Shown here: piece by piece, positions 61,301-64,000 of the stretch
Position numbering within the stretch: the first letter of the stretch is position 1
Layout: every line of letters begins with the position of its first letter
Source of the DNA: Cryptomeria japonica
Lineage: Eukaryota; Streptophyta; Pinopsida; Cupressales; Cupressaceae
DNA length: 64,000 bases
Direction: 5' to 3'
Assembly: GCF_030272615.1 (NCBI RefSeq)
Contig: NC_081407.1
Span: forward strand, 434,716,730 to 434,780,729
The notes under the pieces: generated by a model
Database searches by the model: none
Seen by the model: the letters and a program-made list of their open reading frames with translations, nothing else
What the model was told of the DNA's origin: nothing
Translations under genes and position numbers: made by a program

Positions 61301-62987
61301 GAGAAGGTAGGGTACCATGCTTGCAGCCCCACATTGGTGTTTGATTTTTATTATTCCCGTTTCTGTATTCTAGAGGGAAATGTTCTTATACCTGTACTTC
61401 ATTTGAACACCAGAAACATTTCCATATATGCAAATATCTCATGCAATTTTTTTGGCCCCCAGAAATATTTCCTTGGAAAATTCCTTGCTATTCTGTTCTG
61501 AACACCATTTCAGGTTTTCCAAAGCCATTTGTGCGCATGAGTAATGGGGACAGGATGCAAATCGTTTTGGTTCTGGTTTGTATTAATAGGTTCTTAACAA
61601 ATCCATTAATGTCAATGCAAATGTAATATAGTGGACTGCGTCCATGTTACAATGCAATATTGTTCAGCTCATTTTAGGCTGCAACAAGATCTGGAAACCG
61701 TTTACACCAATTTTTCAAGGACAGAAGACAATGATGCACAAAAGATGTTTTTGTTGATGCAAATTACATTTCACGGCAACCATATAATATAAAATCCTAA
61801 ACGCCTAGATACCAGATATAGCAATTGGAGAAGGCAAGTATGTCTGTACAGTCATTTCAATTCTCAGTTTAATCTTTCAGAAACTGACAACGTCAATAAA
61901 GATTATAATGATCAATCAGTTATCTGAGTGTCCCATTTGATAGCTTTTGATTTGACTATTTGTCTATGAGATTATTTGTACCTCTTCCCTTGCTGTTGCC
62001 TGCATATTACTTTTATTCGTTCATGTGTTTTATTTAGCTATGAAAATCATCAGGTTTATTACATACTAAGAAATTTATTGACATTCTTTTCTTTCTAGTT
62101 TTATGTAAACTTTTAGCAATGCAAAAATAATTGGATACAAAAGTTATGGCAATGCACTACAATAGCAAATTTCTTTTGTGTTTTCCCCAGATGTAAGTTT
62201 TTGTGTTACATAATAAAAAAGTTGTGATCATTGGATCTACTCTCTGCACAACTACATAGTTTCGTTTACTTTGATTAGGTTAACTTAATGTTTCTTTCCA
62301 GTCACCATTGCGATAATGACTAGCACATTAGCTTGTTCGGTATTTGCCACATGAATATTTTCTCGGACTTTACTGATTATTTCTTTTCTAATCTCCATGT
62401 AAATGTTTTTAAAGCTCTTTACTATAGCTAATGTTTTTATCCAATCACAATTGCACCAGTTTCCAATCCAAGTTGATTGTTATTTTCTGGCACAGGTAGT
62501 TGTCTCGGTTTGTTGATTTTCTTTTGTCCATGCCGTTCTAAAATCATTACAAGCTATTTACTAAATGTTTTATCTCTTCATAACATGATACATAATGATT
62601 CATGCTTGCACTTTTACATTGGGAACGTGAACTATGCATAGTTTCTATACATTTAATGGGTCTGTTAGAAGTATCCCCATTTTTTTGAAGAGCTCAATTT
62701 GTATTGATCTAATGATTACTAGTTCTATTGTGACATTCTACACTTACTCAAATCCATGCATTCTGCCAATAGTCATGTTTATGACAAGGGGAACTGTTTT
62801 GAAAATCATGTATCCATAACGTAGATGGTTGATTTCTGAATTATTTCAGGATGGAAATACACCTTTGGATCTATGTTTACACTCGGGGCAAGATATGAGA
62901 ACATTTGAACTCATAAGGTTACTGAAAACATTACCAAAGAAAAGTGAAACATTACCAAACAGTATTCCGTCTCAGATTCTAAGGTGA
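7224..62987 (+). CDS. AKRP: Ankyrin-repeat protein gene, AKRP/EMB506-like (partial; six exons)
   Basis: Exons: 7224-7300, 50848-50946, 51272-51370, 58725-58823, 58920-59018, 62850-62987 (TGA at 62985-62987). All have AG/GT borders; junctions after the first placed exon are phase 0. The first placed exon ends with a pre-ankyrin linker ([13 protein letters not shown]). The next four encode one 33-residue ankyrin unit each (for example GQTALHKAI and GWTPLHLAV). The last gives a terminal half-repeat (GNTPLDLCL) and a short tail. This order, including the PDL linker and the [10 protein letters not shown] ending, matches the plant AKRP/EMB506 family: plastid ankyrin proteins needed for chloroplast differentiation and embryo development in Arabidopsis, acting by protein-protein contact. 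The transit peptide and N-terminal exons were not found. Whether the ortholog is AKRP or EMB506 cannot be settled here. The first visible intron is about 43.5 kb and full of transposons. Confidence 0.75.
8435..9266. mobile_element. Non-autonomous hAT-superfamily transposon
   Basis: Terminal inverted repeats CATAGTTTGAAGACTC (8435) and GAGTTTTCAAACTATG (ending 9266) match at 15 of 16 positions. A perfect 8-bp target duplication GTACAGAT flanks them (8427-8434 and 9267-9274), which is the hAT signature. Subterminal zones are dense in GAGTC/GACTC words. At 832 bp it cannot encode a full transposase. An 80-codon frame at 8658-8900, acidic in the middle and Lys-rich at its end, may be a transposase C-terminal remnant, but I recognise no motif in it. 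Confidence 0.9.
9275..10085. other. Intronic sequence, weak repeats only
   Basis: No gene was recognised. Three spaced copies of a GAGATGTGGG/GGATGGGGATG-type string occur near 9855, 9965 and 10068, spaced about 105-110 bp, suggesting a decayed tandem repeat. Confidence 0.4.
10361..10835 (+). repeat. Degenerate ~65-bp repeat in the tail of copy 2
   Basis: The word AAGCTCAAAGACTT or close variants recurs at about 10361, 10409, 10482, 10539, 10606, 10675, 10764 and 10826, with spacings mostly 57-73 bp. It lies between the element terminus and the downstream TATA-like site. Confidence 0.6.
11185..14638 (-). pseudogene. TGTTG-family element protein, copy 2 (broken)
   Basis: The likely start is the ATG at 14638. 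The frame shifts near 14441-14455. It then has a TAG at 14379-14381, a second frameshift near 13665-13672, a TAA at 11833-11835 and a TAG at 11734-11736, and ends at 11185. With the breaks ignored, it runs parallel to the intact protein at 31712-34933: an ACAHHFN block, an LNRMLGLEH...W block, a WGEIIS block, then [12 protein letters not shown] and [12 protein letters not shown] low-complexity middle, a coiled-coil segment and a C-terminal helix-rich part follow. The middle and tail are more diverged than the N-terminal domain. The function is unknown. The layout of the N-terminal domain is loosely reminiscent of plant 'putative transposon protein' or plant-mobile-domain families, but no diagnostic motif proves it. 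Confidence 0.75.
15690..16260 (+). repeat. ~102-bp degenerate tandem array with hairpin cores in copy 2
   Basis: CTTGTAAT begins at 15899, 15999, 16102 and 16204, with a weaker copy near 15793, giving spacings of 100-103 bp. At least the first two carry an imperfect inverted repeat: CTTGTAATAGGGA pairs with TCCCTTTACAAG around a short A-rich loop. The array lies between the 5' terminus and the promoter-like region, the same relative position as the 166-bp array of copy 3. Confidence 0.65.
16516..17634. other. AT-rich intronic sequence, nothing recognised
   Basis: Very AT-rich around 16740-16920. No coding motif, terminal repeat or splice-bounded exon was recognised. Confidence 0.4.
17648..19411 (-). 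mobile_element. 5'-truncated LINE with RNase H-like remnant
   Basis: On the minus strand the element ends in an A-tract (the T-run at 17650-17658 on plus). It is flanked by a 13-bp target duplication with one mismatch: TATGGAGAAAACA at 17635-17647 and TATGAAGAAAACA at 19412-19424. At about 19335-18945 the minus strand shows an RVT_3-type RNase H remnant ([11 protein letters not shown], then a GFVIKD block, a TNN-like stretch in a shifted frame and a C-terminal [11 protein letters not shown]-like block) with several stops and frame changes. The remaining 1.2 kb towards the 3' end is diverged, and its function is not recognised. Only the 3' part of a LINE was inserted. Confidence 0.7.
19425..20477. 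other. Intronic sequence, nothing recognised
   Basis: No gene motif. A palindromic TGACGTCA octamer lies near 20383. Without a promoter nearby I attach no function to it. Confidence 0.35.
20483..21216 (+). repeat. Left LTR of copia A
   Basis: 734 bp. It starts with a long hairpin (arms 20508-20528 and 20538-20558, perfectly complementary over 21 bp). About seven CACCGATT..TATCGGG-type iterons lie between 20697 and 20945, followed by inverted CTTGATCGG words and a TATATATA promoter-like site near 21042. Confidence 0.95.
21217..21228 (+). promoter_or_regulatory. Primer-binding site, tRNA-iMet type, first of three
   Basis: TGGTATCAGAGC lies directly after the left LTR, complementary to the 3' end of initiator tRNA-Met. 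The same 12-mer recurs at 21416 and 21615, exactly 199 bp apart each time. Confidence 0.9.
21334..21405 (+). other. tRNA-like sequence in the first miniature LTR
   Basis: A tRNA body: D arm GCTCAGTGGTAGAGC (box A-like), T arm CTAGG/CCTAG around TTTGAGT (box B-like, one change from consensus), acceptor-like ends GGGCTAG/CTGGTCA. The anticodon arm is poorly paired and the loop lacks the usual T33, so a functional tRNA is unlikely. Confidence 0.65.
21533..21604 (+). other. tRNA-like sequence in the second miniature LTR
   Basis: The better preserved copy. GGGCCAG pairs with CTGGTCC (one G-T), the box B string GGTTCGAGTCC matches the Pol III consensus, and the D arm is TAGCTTAGTGGTAGAGC. The body resembles tRNA-Cys or tRNA-Ala types, but the anticodon stem has mismatches. 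Most likely a tRNA-derived Pol III promoter module, not a working tRNA. Confidence 0.7.
21707..25647 (+). pseudogene. Copia A gag-pol (broken)
   Basis: Starts at ATG 21707 ([11 protein letters not shown]). Gag ends with a CX2CX4HX4C zinc knuckle ([14 protein letters not shown]). Then come protease ([11 protein letters not shown]), the HHCC pre-integrase region ([15 protein letters not shown]), integrase ([21 protein letters not shown]), RT (YVDDLLITG) and RNase H (SSTEAEY, DIQTK-like DILTKP). Damage: a 1-bp insertion near 22065, TGA 22542, TAG 22809, TAA 23391, a 2-bp deletion near 23590 and TAG 24442. Catalytic motifs survive between the breaks, so decay is recent on the scale of the 2.6% LTR divergence. 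It cannot make its own polyprotein. Lineage within copia not assigned. Confidence 0.95.
25985..26095 (+). repeat. ATCATGTGATTAGGTGAT repeats upstream of the copia A polypurine tract
   Basis: Several direct and inverted copies of an ATCA(C/T)GTGAT-type word lie in the 3' untranslated region. Element B has a comparable cluster at 56680-56790 with different spacing, so the feature is conserved in kind. Confidence 0.6.
26184..26917 (+). repeat. Right LTR of copia A
   Basis: 734 bp, the same length as the left LTR with about 19 substitutions and no indel seen. The 5' hairpin and the iterons are retained. Confidence 0.95.
26923..28230. other. Intronic sequence, nothing recognised
   Basis: No coding motif or terminal repeat was recognised between copia A and the ORF fragment at 28231. 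The pre-insertion sequence continues from 20482 across the TAGTT duplication. Confidence 0.35.
28231..28557 (-). pseudogene. Fragment of a larger minus-strand ORF, interrupted by the copy 3 insertion
   Basis: A minus-strand frame of about 109 codons ends at 28231 and is open up to the insertion point of copy 3. With the insertion and one AGCGG copy removed, the frame continues into 35999-36040 for about 14 codons before a TAG. The sequence (for example [12 protein letters not shown] and [16 protein letters not shown]) has a weak resemblance to the C-terminal end of the TGTTG-family proteins. It may be a fourth, older copy, but the similarity is too low to be sure by eye. Confidence 0.4.
28999..30786 (+). 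repeat. Array of 12 hairpin-forming 35-bp repeats with ~166-bp period
   Basis: The core is ATCGCTCCTGTCCCT, a short loop, then AGGGACCAGGGCGAT: an imperfect inverted repeat (12 of 15 paired, more with G-T pairs). Cores at 28999, 29165, 29331, 29375, 29541, 29706, 29903, 30079, 30255, 30420, 30586 and 30752. Spacings are 166, 166, 44, 166, 165, 197, 176, 176, 165, 166 and 166. Flanks share weaker words such as GAACGTG..AAAT and GAATATAAATTGAAGATTTT, so the underlying unit is a ~166-bp tandem repeat whose hairpin core is best conserved. Confidence 0.9.
31116..31125 (+). promoter_or_regulatory. TATA-box candidate of the copy 3 gene
   Basis: CTATTTATAA lies about 590 bp upstream of the ORF start and just before a 5'UTR-like, intron-bearing region. 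Copy 2 has a comparable TATA before its splice donor. Inferred from position only. Confidence 0.5.
31200..31390 (+). repeat. Degenerate ~45-bp repeats in the copy 3 5'UTR
   Basis: GAAGACCAC.CCAAGGGCGAA-type units and the related AAAGGTGGTGCGAATTT recur about four times between the TATA candidate and the splice donor. Confidence 0.55.
31504..31709 (+). other. Putative 5'UTR intron of the copy 3 gene
   Basis: Donor GAG|GTATGG at 31503/31504 and acceptor TTGTGTAG|GT at 31709, two bases before the ATG at 31712. Copy 2 has an equivalent donor AAG|GTATGT, which argues for a real intron. Confidence 0.5.
31712..34933 (+). CDS. TGTTG-family element protein, intact 1073 aa, function unknown
   Basis: I prefer the ATG at 31712 (MATPKAGAS) because a splice acceptor ends just before it; an in-frame ATG at 31631 would lie in the putative intron. 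Residues about 50-370 form a conserved domain with [64 protein letters not shown] and [14 protein letters not shown] blocks, all present in copy 2. Residues about 540-700 are Ser/Glu/Lys-rich and low-complexity. From about 730 an IATPAADKY block, a coiled coil (about 775-800) and a helix-rich C-terminus follow, shared with copies 1 and 2. No DDE, RT, protease or zinc-finger motif could be assigned. A loose resemblance to plant 'putative transposon protein' or plant-mobile-domain layouts is possible. Being intact, it marks the youngest of the three copies. Confidence 0.85.
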   Translation: MATPKAGASTSRSALMKEDQKTEEVETKIVSKWSNIGDTNLGNFSTKKFREVPYIGKPSPVARRIIESGIIKAAGFPPAIQCHELMIECARHYNPQSRTIVSKEGNTLAYLSEEAISEAFHLPEHRDMIYKSIEGARSVYDDDPDACLSIINKNWLLKSRPRLSKVPNTPHRIDFQEEYRDLITMLNRVTGAPHAFYFEKWMFYFIQVIVQGKGTIHWARIISHCLDVQLRRLRATKSFHMSSYVIYALIRSVEYAGLPHRGVIGRGLGEVRACESYTYLHHPPGKNYKLVNDTFTMNITRTLQGGIHNRLSQDAQEFIKRYGAWFIQFPKFTYIRVHGCPLPPYMLPRYPTDRIVLLEVTRQLAAYVKAFRHRHQNGVQVPIILGNSVEVCPNVLATDDAKKELTLYPFSSFAWRNSFDPHGHLEETVGRRFRHEHQIEDFMMNLLDDLEVKRKMHSRLPLDFIRKCKIYRVADQAQDNGRHIQSSYDRESKTISLNWNEPEAVDLDDLMAPVLSCTRRWVDVQHQKLREQGIAMSFTLEEKPAEGGASVSEGNPNPRNSGEGNLRCASEGNLHSRGSKRKERSEKKEPSKKKLGANKDQAPGTSSRPEDRTVRVEESMESMVQNDRQEEGQAQHVSSDGSLQDYDLDNDNEVTSPPRQEEIVHKEIQVQETRSNIPDWLKERLTKVIVIEDEDSAIDLESLVGRSHMTTEKKKATKMSKMIRDETGSRKLQIATPAADKYEGEILAEDYHIQTIELGPSTAEQTLDDATDTFEALKDKLREEVEKNRKLEREVGAWRTYFSHINEPLGRQDPVRSPVQALPLQSINEAERFRNLVQRTCSWMDRSHTMALEFVTRMSKIIHQAIQVLEIIHRLMATVAAFAHTKDVVIHVLKVIRHTSRRILTQERILEGDSHSLFQWSTLLHIKSVLFEDISVRCGQVEEVINPIQDRVFEVLRTILGRRIEVETDVDIQEFEDRIKIIFRKDADVTDEQYDQMYATMLLIDRTKELEPTWDAALLDAFDQVIHLEESIKNLPEIPITEIEGIVTKFIAYAKKENWKGNKILDERLLQMT
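34934..35993 (+). other. 3' tail of copy 3
   Basis: 1.06 kb without ORF. A second TATA-like GCTATTTATACCCCC at about 35117 lies 185 bp after the stop. Copies 1 and 2 also carry a TATA-like site 200-280 bp after the stop, about 820-875 bp before the terminus. It could be an LTR relic or a promoter for neighbouring DNA. Confidence 0.5.
35999..37625. other. Degenerate sequence with a possible hAT end near 36163
   Basis: A GAGTTTTTGCCAAGTC / GAGTCCGAGTATG region at about 36080-36163 resembles the termini of the hAT-like elements in this window, but no partner end was found. The remainder up to 37625 may be the 3' portion of the LINE remnant that follows on the minus strand. No clear gene. Confidence 0.35.
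37630..37990 (-). pseudogene. LINE-type RNase H remnant
   Basis: On the minus strand, fragments in several frames line up with an RVT_3 RNase H domain: [11 protein letters not shown] near the start, [11 protein letters not shown] in the middle and [14 protein letters not shown] near the end. Stops and frameshifts are frequent. It is related in kind to the RNase H remnant at 18945-19335, but too diverged to call the same family. Confidence 0.5.
38085..38112 (+). repeat. CTGTCT/CT microsatellite
   Basis: A short run of CTGTCT units grades into CT repeats. Confidence 0.8.
38113..40100. other. AT-rich sequence, nothing recognised
   Basis: No coding motif, exon or terminal repeat was recognised in this part of the large intron. 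Confidence 0.35.
40104..40870 (-). pseudogene. Decayed coding-like sequence of unknown origin
   Basis: The minus strand shows long hydrophilic, codon-like stretches broken by stops and frame changes: [19 protein letters not shown] near 40790, a [19 protein letters not shown] stretch near 40600, [17 protein letters not shown] near 40510, and a 91-codon frame from ATG 40377-40379 ([16 protein letters not shown]). Reading through the frames suggests one helix-rich, charged protein. I do not recognise it. It could be a processed pseudogene or a transposon protein. Confidence 0.35.
41360..41440 (+). other. SINE-like tRNA-derived head
   Basis: GATCGAGTGGTTGAATTG (box A-like) is followed 30 bp later by AAGTTCAAATCCCC (box B-like), the arrangement of a tRNA-derived Pol III promoter. 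No clear tail or target duplication was found, so the boundary is approximate. Confidence 0.45.
41873..41930 (+). repeat. 28-bp direct tandem duplication
   Basis: Two adjacent copies of a unit running from ACTATTGGTTAAATC to ATCTGTCCC. Confidence 0.9.
42551..42853 (+). repeat. Left LTR of the gypsy element
   Basis: 303 bp, TGTTGCCCGG...GGTAAACA. It differs from the right LTR at two bases (near 42603 and 42722). Confidence 0.97.
42855..42872 (+). promoter_or_regulatory. Primer-binding site, tRNA-Asp type
   Basis: TGGCGCCGTTGCCGGGGA, two bases after the left LTR, is complementary to the 3' end of plant tRNA-Asp(GUC). This primer is common in Athila/Tat-type gypsy elements. Confidence 0.85.
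42913..43032 (+). CDS. Upstream ORF in the gypsy leader (39 aa)
   Basis: Starts [16 protein letters not shown] and stops at 43030. It is Arg/Glu-rich like the start of the gag frame and may be a detached original gag N-terminus. No other evidence that it is translated. Confidence 0.3.
   Translation: MGLLVGEVNPENRRQQILREFHERQDDGRREDRRRTNNP
43168..45444 (+). CDS. Gypsy gag with start of protease (758 aa)
   Basis: The first ATG of the long frame is at 43168 (MPNLLNK). The frame is open upstream to 43117, but only a GTG is available there. Residues about 60-210 are charged with in-frame tandem duplications ([12 protein letters not shown] twice; NRTVG.RQNTVP twice). Residues about 212-374 form the retrotransposon gag domain (KLPKFNGDS...AIDWYADLD...WDELKKAF). 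Four CX2CX4HX4C zinc knuckles follow at about 436, 456, 535 and 556. Near the end, a [12 protein letters not shown] module is repeated. The frame closes in the protease active-site motif IVDGGSG with a TGA; the protease continues in the -1 frame from 45441. The product would be a nucleocapsid protein packaging element RNA. Confidence 0.93.
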   Translation: MPNLLNKDRNKKLETDEWEAAQKALILEQRVERRRRLRQLAEGRPAEGLPEGNQGGVTEGAEAEGNFYASPDYGRVRSLEEFLEETRLRRELVEETRDRFKNLSLTPQREDHRREPGTGDDEAPQREDHRREPGTGHDEGEVNRTVGIRQNTVPSVTTTGDISGIGGSNRTVGTRQNTVPLVTTTGGISGIGGSSTRGQTQPQPPPSRRFPSMATKQKLPKFNGDSKDDPARHCRTCETIWTANGVTDQGEWMKQFPATLRGVAIDWYADLDKTSVTTWDELKKAFEKEFRLLRDDNKIVSEIYGTKQGKKETVRAYGRRLKELVGKMESQPADGLKKRWFVKGLNPKLRRKMKIVPPTSYDDAYNRAMDLESENKTAKKKKNRSSSSSEDDDTSEEESSSDEKPRKKVTALQKDMERMLKEFKTMKGTTSKDDELWCTECKESGHTKGACPKKAFCDICQIMGHSTKECPYNLKARNQQVLFAQEQPSTSEANNNASSGGYRDNRRGGGRNSNNTNNGSRIQYDAKGRPIIQCRACNQWGHFARDCTKEATPQHLCRWCGPGDHEDANCPQVGVNLLNIEKAEKTREKEVLAITHAQTKKATYPDPRTEKERLREAKANIEREMTTERRDNEVASTSSRMEAENNIIGQILQMEVPIKVKDLLDSMPQLRTAILTNVQSAVASSAPQVGVPATASSSAPQVGVPATATKSTPQVEVSVSPSTDPMLLAVSSGRHPAVVEMGIRGTILKDTIVDGGSG
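45441..46370 (+). pseudogene. Gypsy protease in the -1 frame, joined to integrase C-terminal scraps
   Basis: Continues the retropepsin-type protease after DGGSG (NVLPEETW, then [20 protein letters not shown], a flap/C-terminal region typical of gypsy proteases). The frame overlaps gag by one base at GGG|TGA, so either a G was lost or a -1 shift is used. After about 46100 the frame passes directly into [15 protein letters not shown] and NGYKLKPYH, short blocks normally found at the far end of integrase. RT, RNase H and the integrase core are absent, and at least two deletion joints are implied. The last 40 codons are repetitive Gly/Arg/Asp-rich sequence. Confidence 0.85.
46450..46570 (+). repeat. 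A-rich low-complexity tract
   Basis: Long A-runs with scattered G surround a CGGTCGTACGATACCGACCG-type inverted repeat. Confidence 0.8.
46572..46930 (+). repeat. Repeated CCACCGT(A/G)CGGTGG palindromes
   Basis: A perfect 14-bp palindrome CCACCGTACGGTGG at 46572-46585, then about five near-perfect CCACCGTGCGGTGG copies (about 46600, 46632, 46664, 46712, 46907), mostly about 32 bp apart and separated by CACCACCGAAGGTGGA-type words. Located in the non-coding part of the gypsy element between pol remains and the right LTR. Confidence 0.85.
47535..47715 (+). repeat. GC-rich minisatellite of GGGGCGCTGCCCC type
   Basis: About six units of 25-30 bp with the core GGGGCGCTGCCCCTCGACCC. The core is itself an inverted repeat (GGGGC/GCCCC). 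A related array lies on the other strand at 49430-49590 in the host hAT-like element. Confidence 0.85.
48007..48388 (+). pseudogene. Decayed coiled-coil ORF near the gypsy 3' end
   Basis: One frame reads [18 protein letters not shown], a [13 protein letters not shown] stretch and further heptad-like Leu/Ala/Glu/Arg sequence, interrupted by TGA, TAG and TAG codons that look like single changes of CGA and CAG. The last part ([19 protein letters not shown]) is in another frame. It looks like an extra 3' ORF of the gypsy family, now dead. Function unknown. Confidence 0.45.
48454..48461 (+). promoter_or_regulatory. Polypurine tract of the gypsy element
   Basis: A G-run (GGGGGGGA) four bases or fewer before the right LTR, the expected place for plus-strand priming. 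Confidence 0.75.
48465..48767 (+). repeat. Right LTR of the gypsy element
   Basis: 303 bp, followed directly by the GTTGG target duplication and the rest of the hAT-like element. Confidence 0.97.
49430..49590 (-). repeat. GC-rich minisatellite in the hAT-like element
   Basis: On the minus strand, units such as GGCGCTGCCCCTTGACCCC and GGGGCATTGCCC recur about five times with 30-35 bp spacing. The core is the same as in the gypsy minisatellite at 47535-47715, but more diverged. Confidence 0.75.
49885..50847 (+). other. End of the 43.5-kb intron
   Basis: AT-rich, no coding motif; ends with the acceptor ATTTCAG at 50841-50847. Confidence 0.6.
50848..50946 (+). CDS. AKRP: Ankyrin gene exon (ankyrin unit 1, 99 bp)
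   Basis: Encodes a 33-residue unit starting [13 protein letters not shown] and ending VNVNVIDK. Acceptor ATTTCAG, donor GTAATT, phase 0 on both sides. The PVHTFA..G block is the first ankyrin unit of AKRP/EMB506 proteins. Confidence 0.85.
51272..51370 (+). CDS. AKRP: Ankyrin gene exon (ankyrin unit 2, 99 bp)
   Basis: Encodes [10 protein letters not shown] through ANALVRDR, a canonical ankyrin unit (TALHKA, then a VNYLLKAGA helix pair). Acceptor TTTGTAG, donor GTATGT. Separated from the previous exon by a 325-bp intron. Confidence 0.9.
51621..52348 (+). repeat. Left LTR of copia B
   Basis: 728 bp. A 5' hairpin like that of element A (GATTGAATGAGAGA against ATCTCATTCAATC), further palindromes such as ATCATATGAT, inverted CTTGATCGG words and a TATAAGTATATG promoter-like site near 52195. 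Confidence 0.93.
52430..56358 (+). pseudogene. Copia B gag-pol (broken)
   Basis: Starts at ATG 52430 ([11 protein letters not shown]). Gag with a zinc knuckle ([14 protein letters not shown]), TAG at 53300, protease ([11 protein letters not shown]), TAA 53465, pre-integrase ([15 protein letters not shown]), TAG 53840, integrase ([25 protein letters not shown]), RT with YVDDLLITG, a 4-bp deletion near 55485, RNase H with TAG 56002, and an end at 56358 matching the end of element A. The long INT-RT frame (53903-55495) is uninterrupted. Several stops look like CAA, CAG or TGG codons changed by one C-to-T or G-to-A step. Confidence 0.95.
56888..57601 (+). repeat. Right LTR of copia B
   Basis: 714 bp. 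It lacks 14 bp relative to the left LTR near 57385 and has scattered substitutions. Confidence 0.93.
57607..58724 (+). other. Remainder of the intron, nothing recognised
   Basis: No coding motif; ends with acceptor ATTGCAG at 58718-58724. Confidence 0.5.
58725..58823 (+). CDS. AKRP: Ankyrin gene exon (ankyrin unit 3, 99 bp)
   Basis: Encodes [14 protein letters not shown] through DIDAPDN. The ATLIHYAV core is the divergent third unit typical of the family. Donor GTGAGC; only 96 bp of intron before the next exon. Confidence 0.88.
58920..59018 (+). CDS. AKRP: Ankyrin gene exon (ankyrin unit 4, 99 bp)
   Basis: Encodes [14 protein letters not shown], then a [10 protein letters not shown] helix and NNNIRNK: the most canonical ankyrin unit of the gene. 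Acceptor TTTGCAG, donor GTATTT. Confidence 0.92.
59101..59619 (-). mobile_element. Solo LTR (519 bp) in an ankyrin-gene intron
   Basis: Ends TGTTAGAA...TTCTAACA with a perfect 5-bp target duplication AGAAG (59096-59100 and 59620-59624). No coding sequence. On the minus strand it contains a GGTTTTCCCCATGTATATC-type sequence common in copia LTRs, so the minus orientation is likely. Best explained by recombination between two LTRs of a former insertion. Confidence 0.85.
59625..62849 (+). other. Remainder of the last intron
   Basis: Apart from the SINE-like head, no gene or repeat family was recognised. AT-rich with short unrelated ORFs. Ends with acceptor ATTTCAG at 62843-62849. Confidence 0.5.
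60580..60650 (+). other. SINE-like tRNA-derived head
   Basis: TGCTCAAGTGGTATTTGAGG (box A-like) and AGATTCAAATCCC (box B-like) about 35 bp apart. No clear tail or target duplication. Confidence 0.4.
62850..62987 (+). CDS. AKRP: Ankyrin gene last exon (half ankyrin unit and tail)
   Basis: Encodes [16 protein letters not shown], then [13 protein letters not shown] and a short polar tail, stopping at TGA 62985-62987. The DLCL..G..RT.E...LLK ending is like that of AKRP-type proteins. An alternative donor GTGACG overlaps the stop, but I see no following exon. Confidence 0.85.
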   Translation, partial: DGNTPLDLCLHSGQDMRTFELIRLLKTLPKKSETLPNSIPSQILR

Positions 62988-64000
62988 CGGGTATGTGAGA
63001 AAATTTTGTTGCTTGTCATTGTTATTCCATAGCAATTTCCTTTAAACACTGGAAAGATGTGTCATTATATTGAACTTTGATAGTAGTGTTGTTCGGCTTC
63101 TTCCCAAACTTAATTCCCATTTCTGTTGCAATGTAAGCAGATACCTTGCTTTTTTTGGGTTCCATCCTATTTTGGAAATCTTCTGCAGAGCTCGGTTTTA
63201 CAACGTTTTCCATGGACATAAATAATGTTGCTTTCTAATGTTTTCTGTTATGTAAATAATTTGTTCATTATGATAGCAAGTCGTGGGAGATAATGAAGCA
63301 AATTAACAGGTTTAGCTCTCTTGGGATGATCTGAGAAGATGGTTATTTGTCTAAATAGAGATTGGGCCACAAAATAATTTTCATTTTCCTATGGGTGTTC
63401 CTGTGCTGTTTTGTTTTGGTAAATACTTTTGCAACCAGAATTGCTTAGCTAGTTTTACTAGTCGTACTCGTGAATTAAGTATTTTTTCTATGTAAAATAA
63501 ATATTTATCTTTTACAAAGTTTATACGTAAATTGTGTAAAAGAATATTAAAAAAATGAATTATTAACAATCTGATTGGCTGTAGAGTTTCACCTCTTATT
63601 GCAGCTTTCACGTTGTTCAAGAAATATAATAATGATTGGTGTACAATTCTAACCTATTCACAGTAGGAACACATTGCATATAATTAGTATACATATTTAA
63701 ACCATAACAAGAGGTTGAGTTGTAACAGACAGCAAATACCTTTGTATGACACATGCATATTGGGTATAATTTATAACCCATTAATAAAGATTTCTCGTTA
63801 TACATTATATTCAGTACAAGTTCAGAGCTAATGATGGCAGATGTTCATTCAACGTTTGCATTTATATGGCTGTGACAGCTTACGATAAAGGAACCTAAAT
63901 TTCAAGGAAGATATTTGATTGTATTCTACTGTTTAAAATTAGCAAACGTGGCCATCAAATTTTACCACAAATGTCTGCATGTTGGGTAGTCGAGGCTGTA
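62988..64000 (+). other. 3'UTR and downstream sequence
   Basis: AT-rich with AATAAA-type signals near 63496 and 63783. No further gene was recognised before the window ends. Confidence 0.45.

Overview
The window reads as nuclear DNA of a seed plant with a large, repeat-swollen genome. A conifer or other gymnosperm is my best guess. The reasons are plant-type Ty1/copia and Ty3/gypsy elements, tRNA-iMet and tRNA-Asp primer sites, hAT and LINE remnants, and a plastid-type ankyrin gene whose short exons are separated by very long introns packed with transposons. No rRNA gene, functional tRNA gene or CRISPR array was seen.

One host gene frames most of the window: a plus-strand ankyrin-repeat gene of the AKRP/EMB506 plastid family. 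Six of its exons can be placed (7224-7300, 50848-50946, 51272-51370, 58725-58823, 58920-59018, 62850-62987). All are phase-compatible with GT/AG borders, and four of them are exactly 99 bp, one ankyrin unit each. The intron between the first two placed exons is about 43.5 kb. The 51371-58724 intron (7.35 kb) was enlarged by a copia insertion. The N-terminal exons, including any transit peptide, were not found.

Layout from left to right. 1-3137: decayed copy 1 of an unfamiliar element family (called the TGTTG family here). 3138-7223: a tandem repeat, a gypsy RT remnant and a hAT end. 8435-9266: a non-autonomous hAT element with a perfect 8-bp TSD. 10091-16510: TGTTG-family copy 2 on the minus strand. 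17648-19411: a 5'-truncated LINE. 20483-26917: copia element A, which carries a tandem TRIM-like insertion with tRNA-like LTRs at its primer site. 28558-35993: TGTTG-family copy 3 with an intact 1073-aa ORF and a 166-bp-period hairpin array. 36000-42541: degenerate LINE, SINE and other remnants. 42542-49876: a hAT-like element split by a young gypsy element (42551-48767). 51621-57601: copia element B. 59101-59619: a solo LTR.

The most interesting item is the TGTTG family. Copies 2 and 3 have TGTTG...CAACA ends, exact 5-bp target duplications, a TATA/5'UTR/intron/ORF gene layout and subterminal repeat arrays. I could find no LTRs and no RT, RNase H or integrase in them. The second is the copia/TRIM chimera whose small LTRs contain Pol III-like A and B boxes. 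All homology statements come from reading the sequence and from remembered family motifs; no database search was possible.
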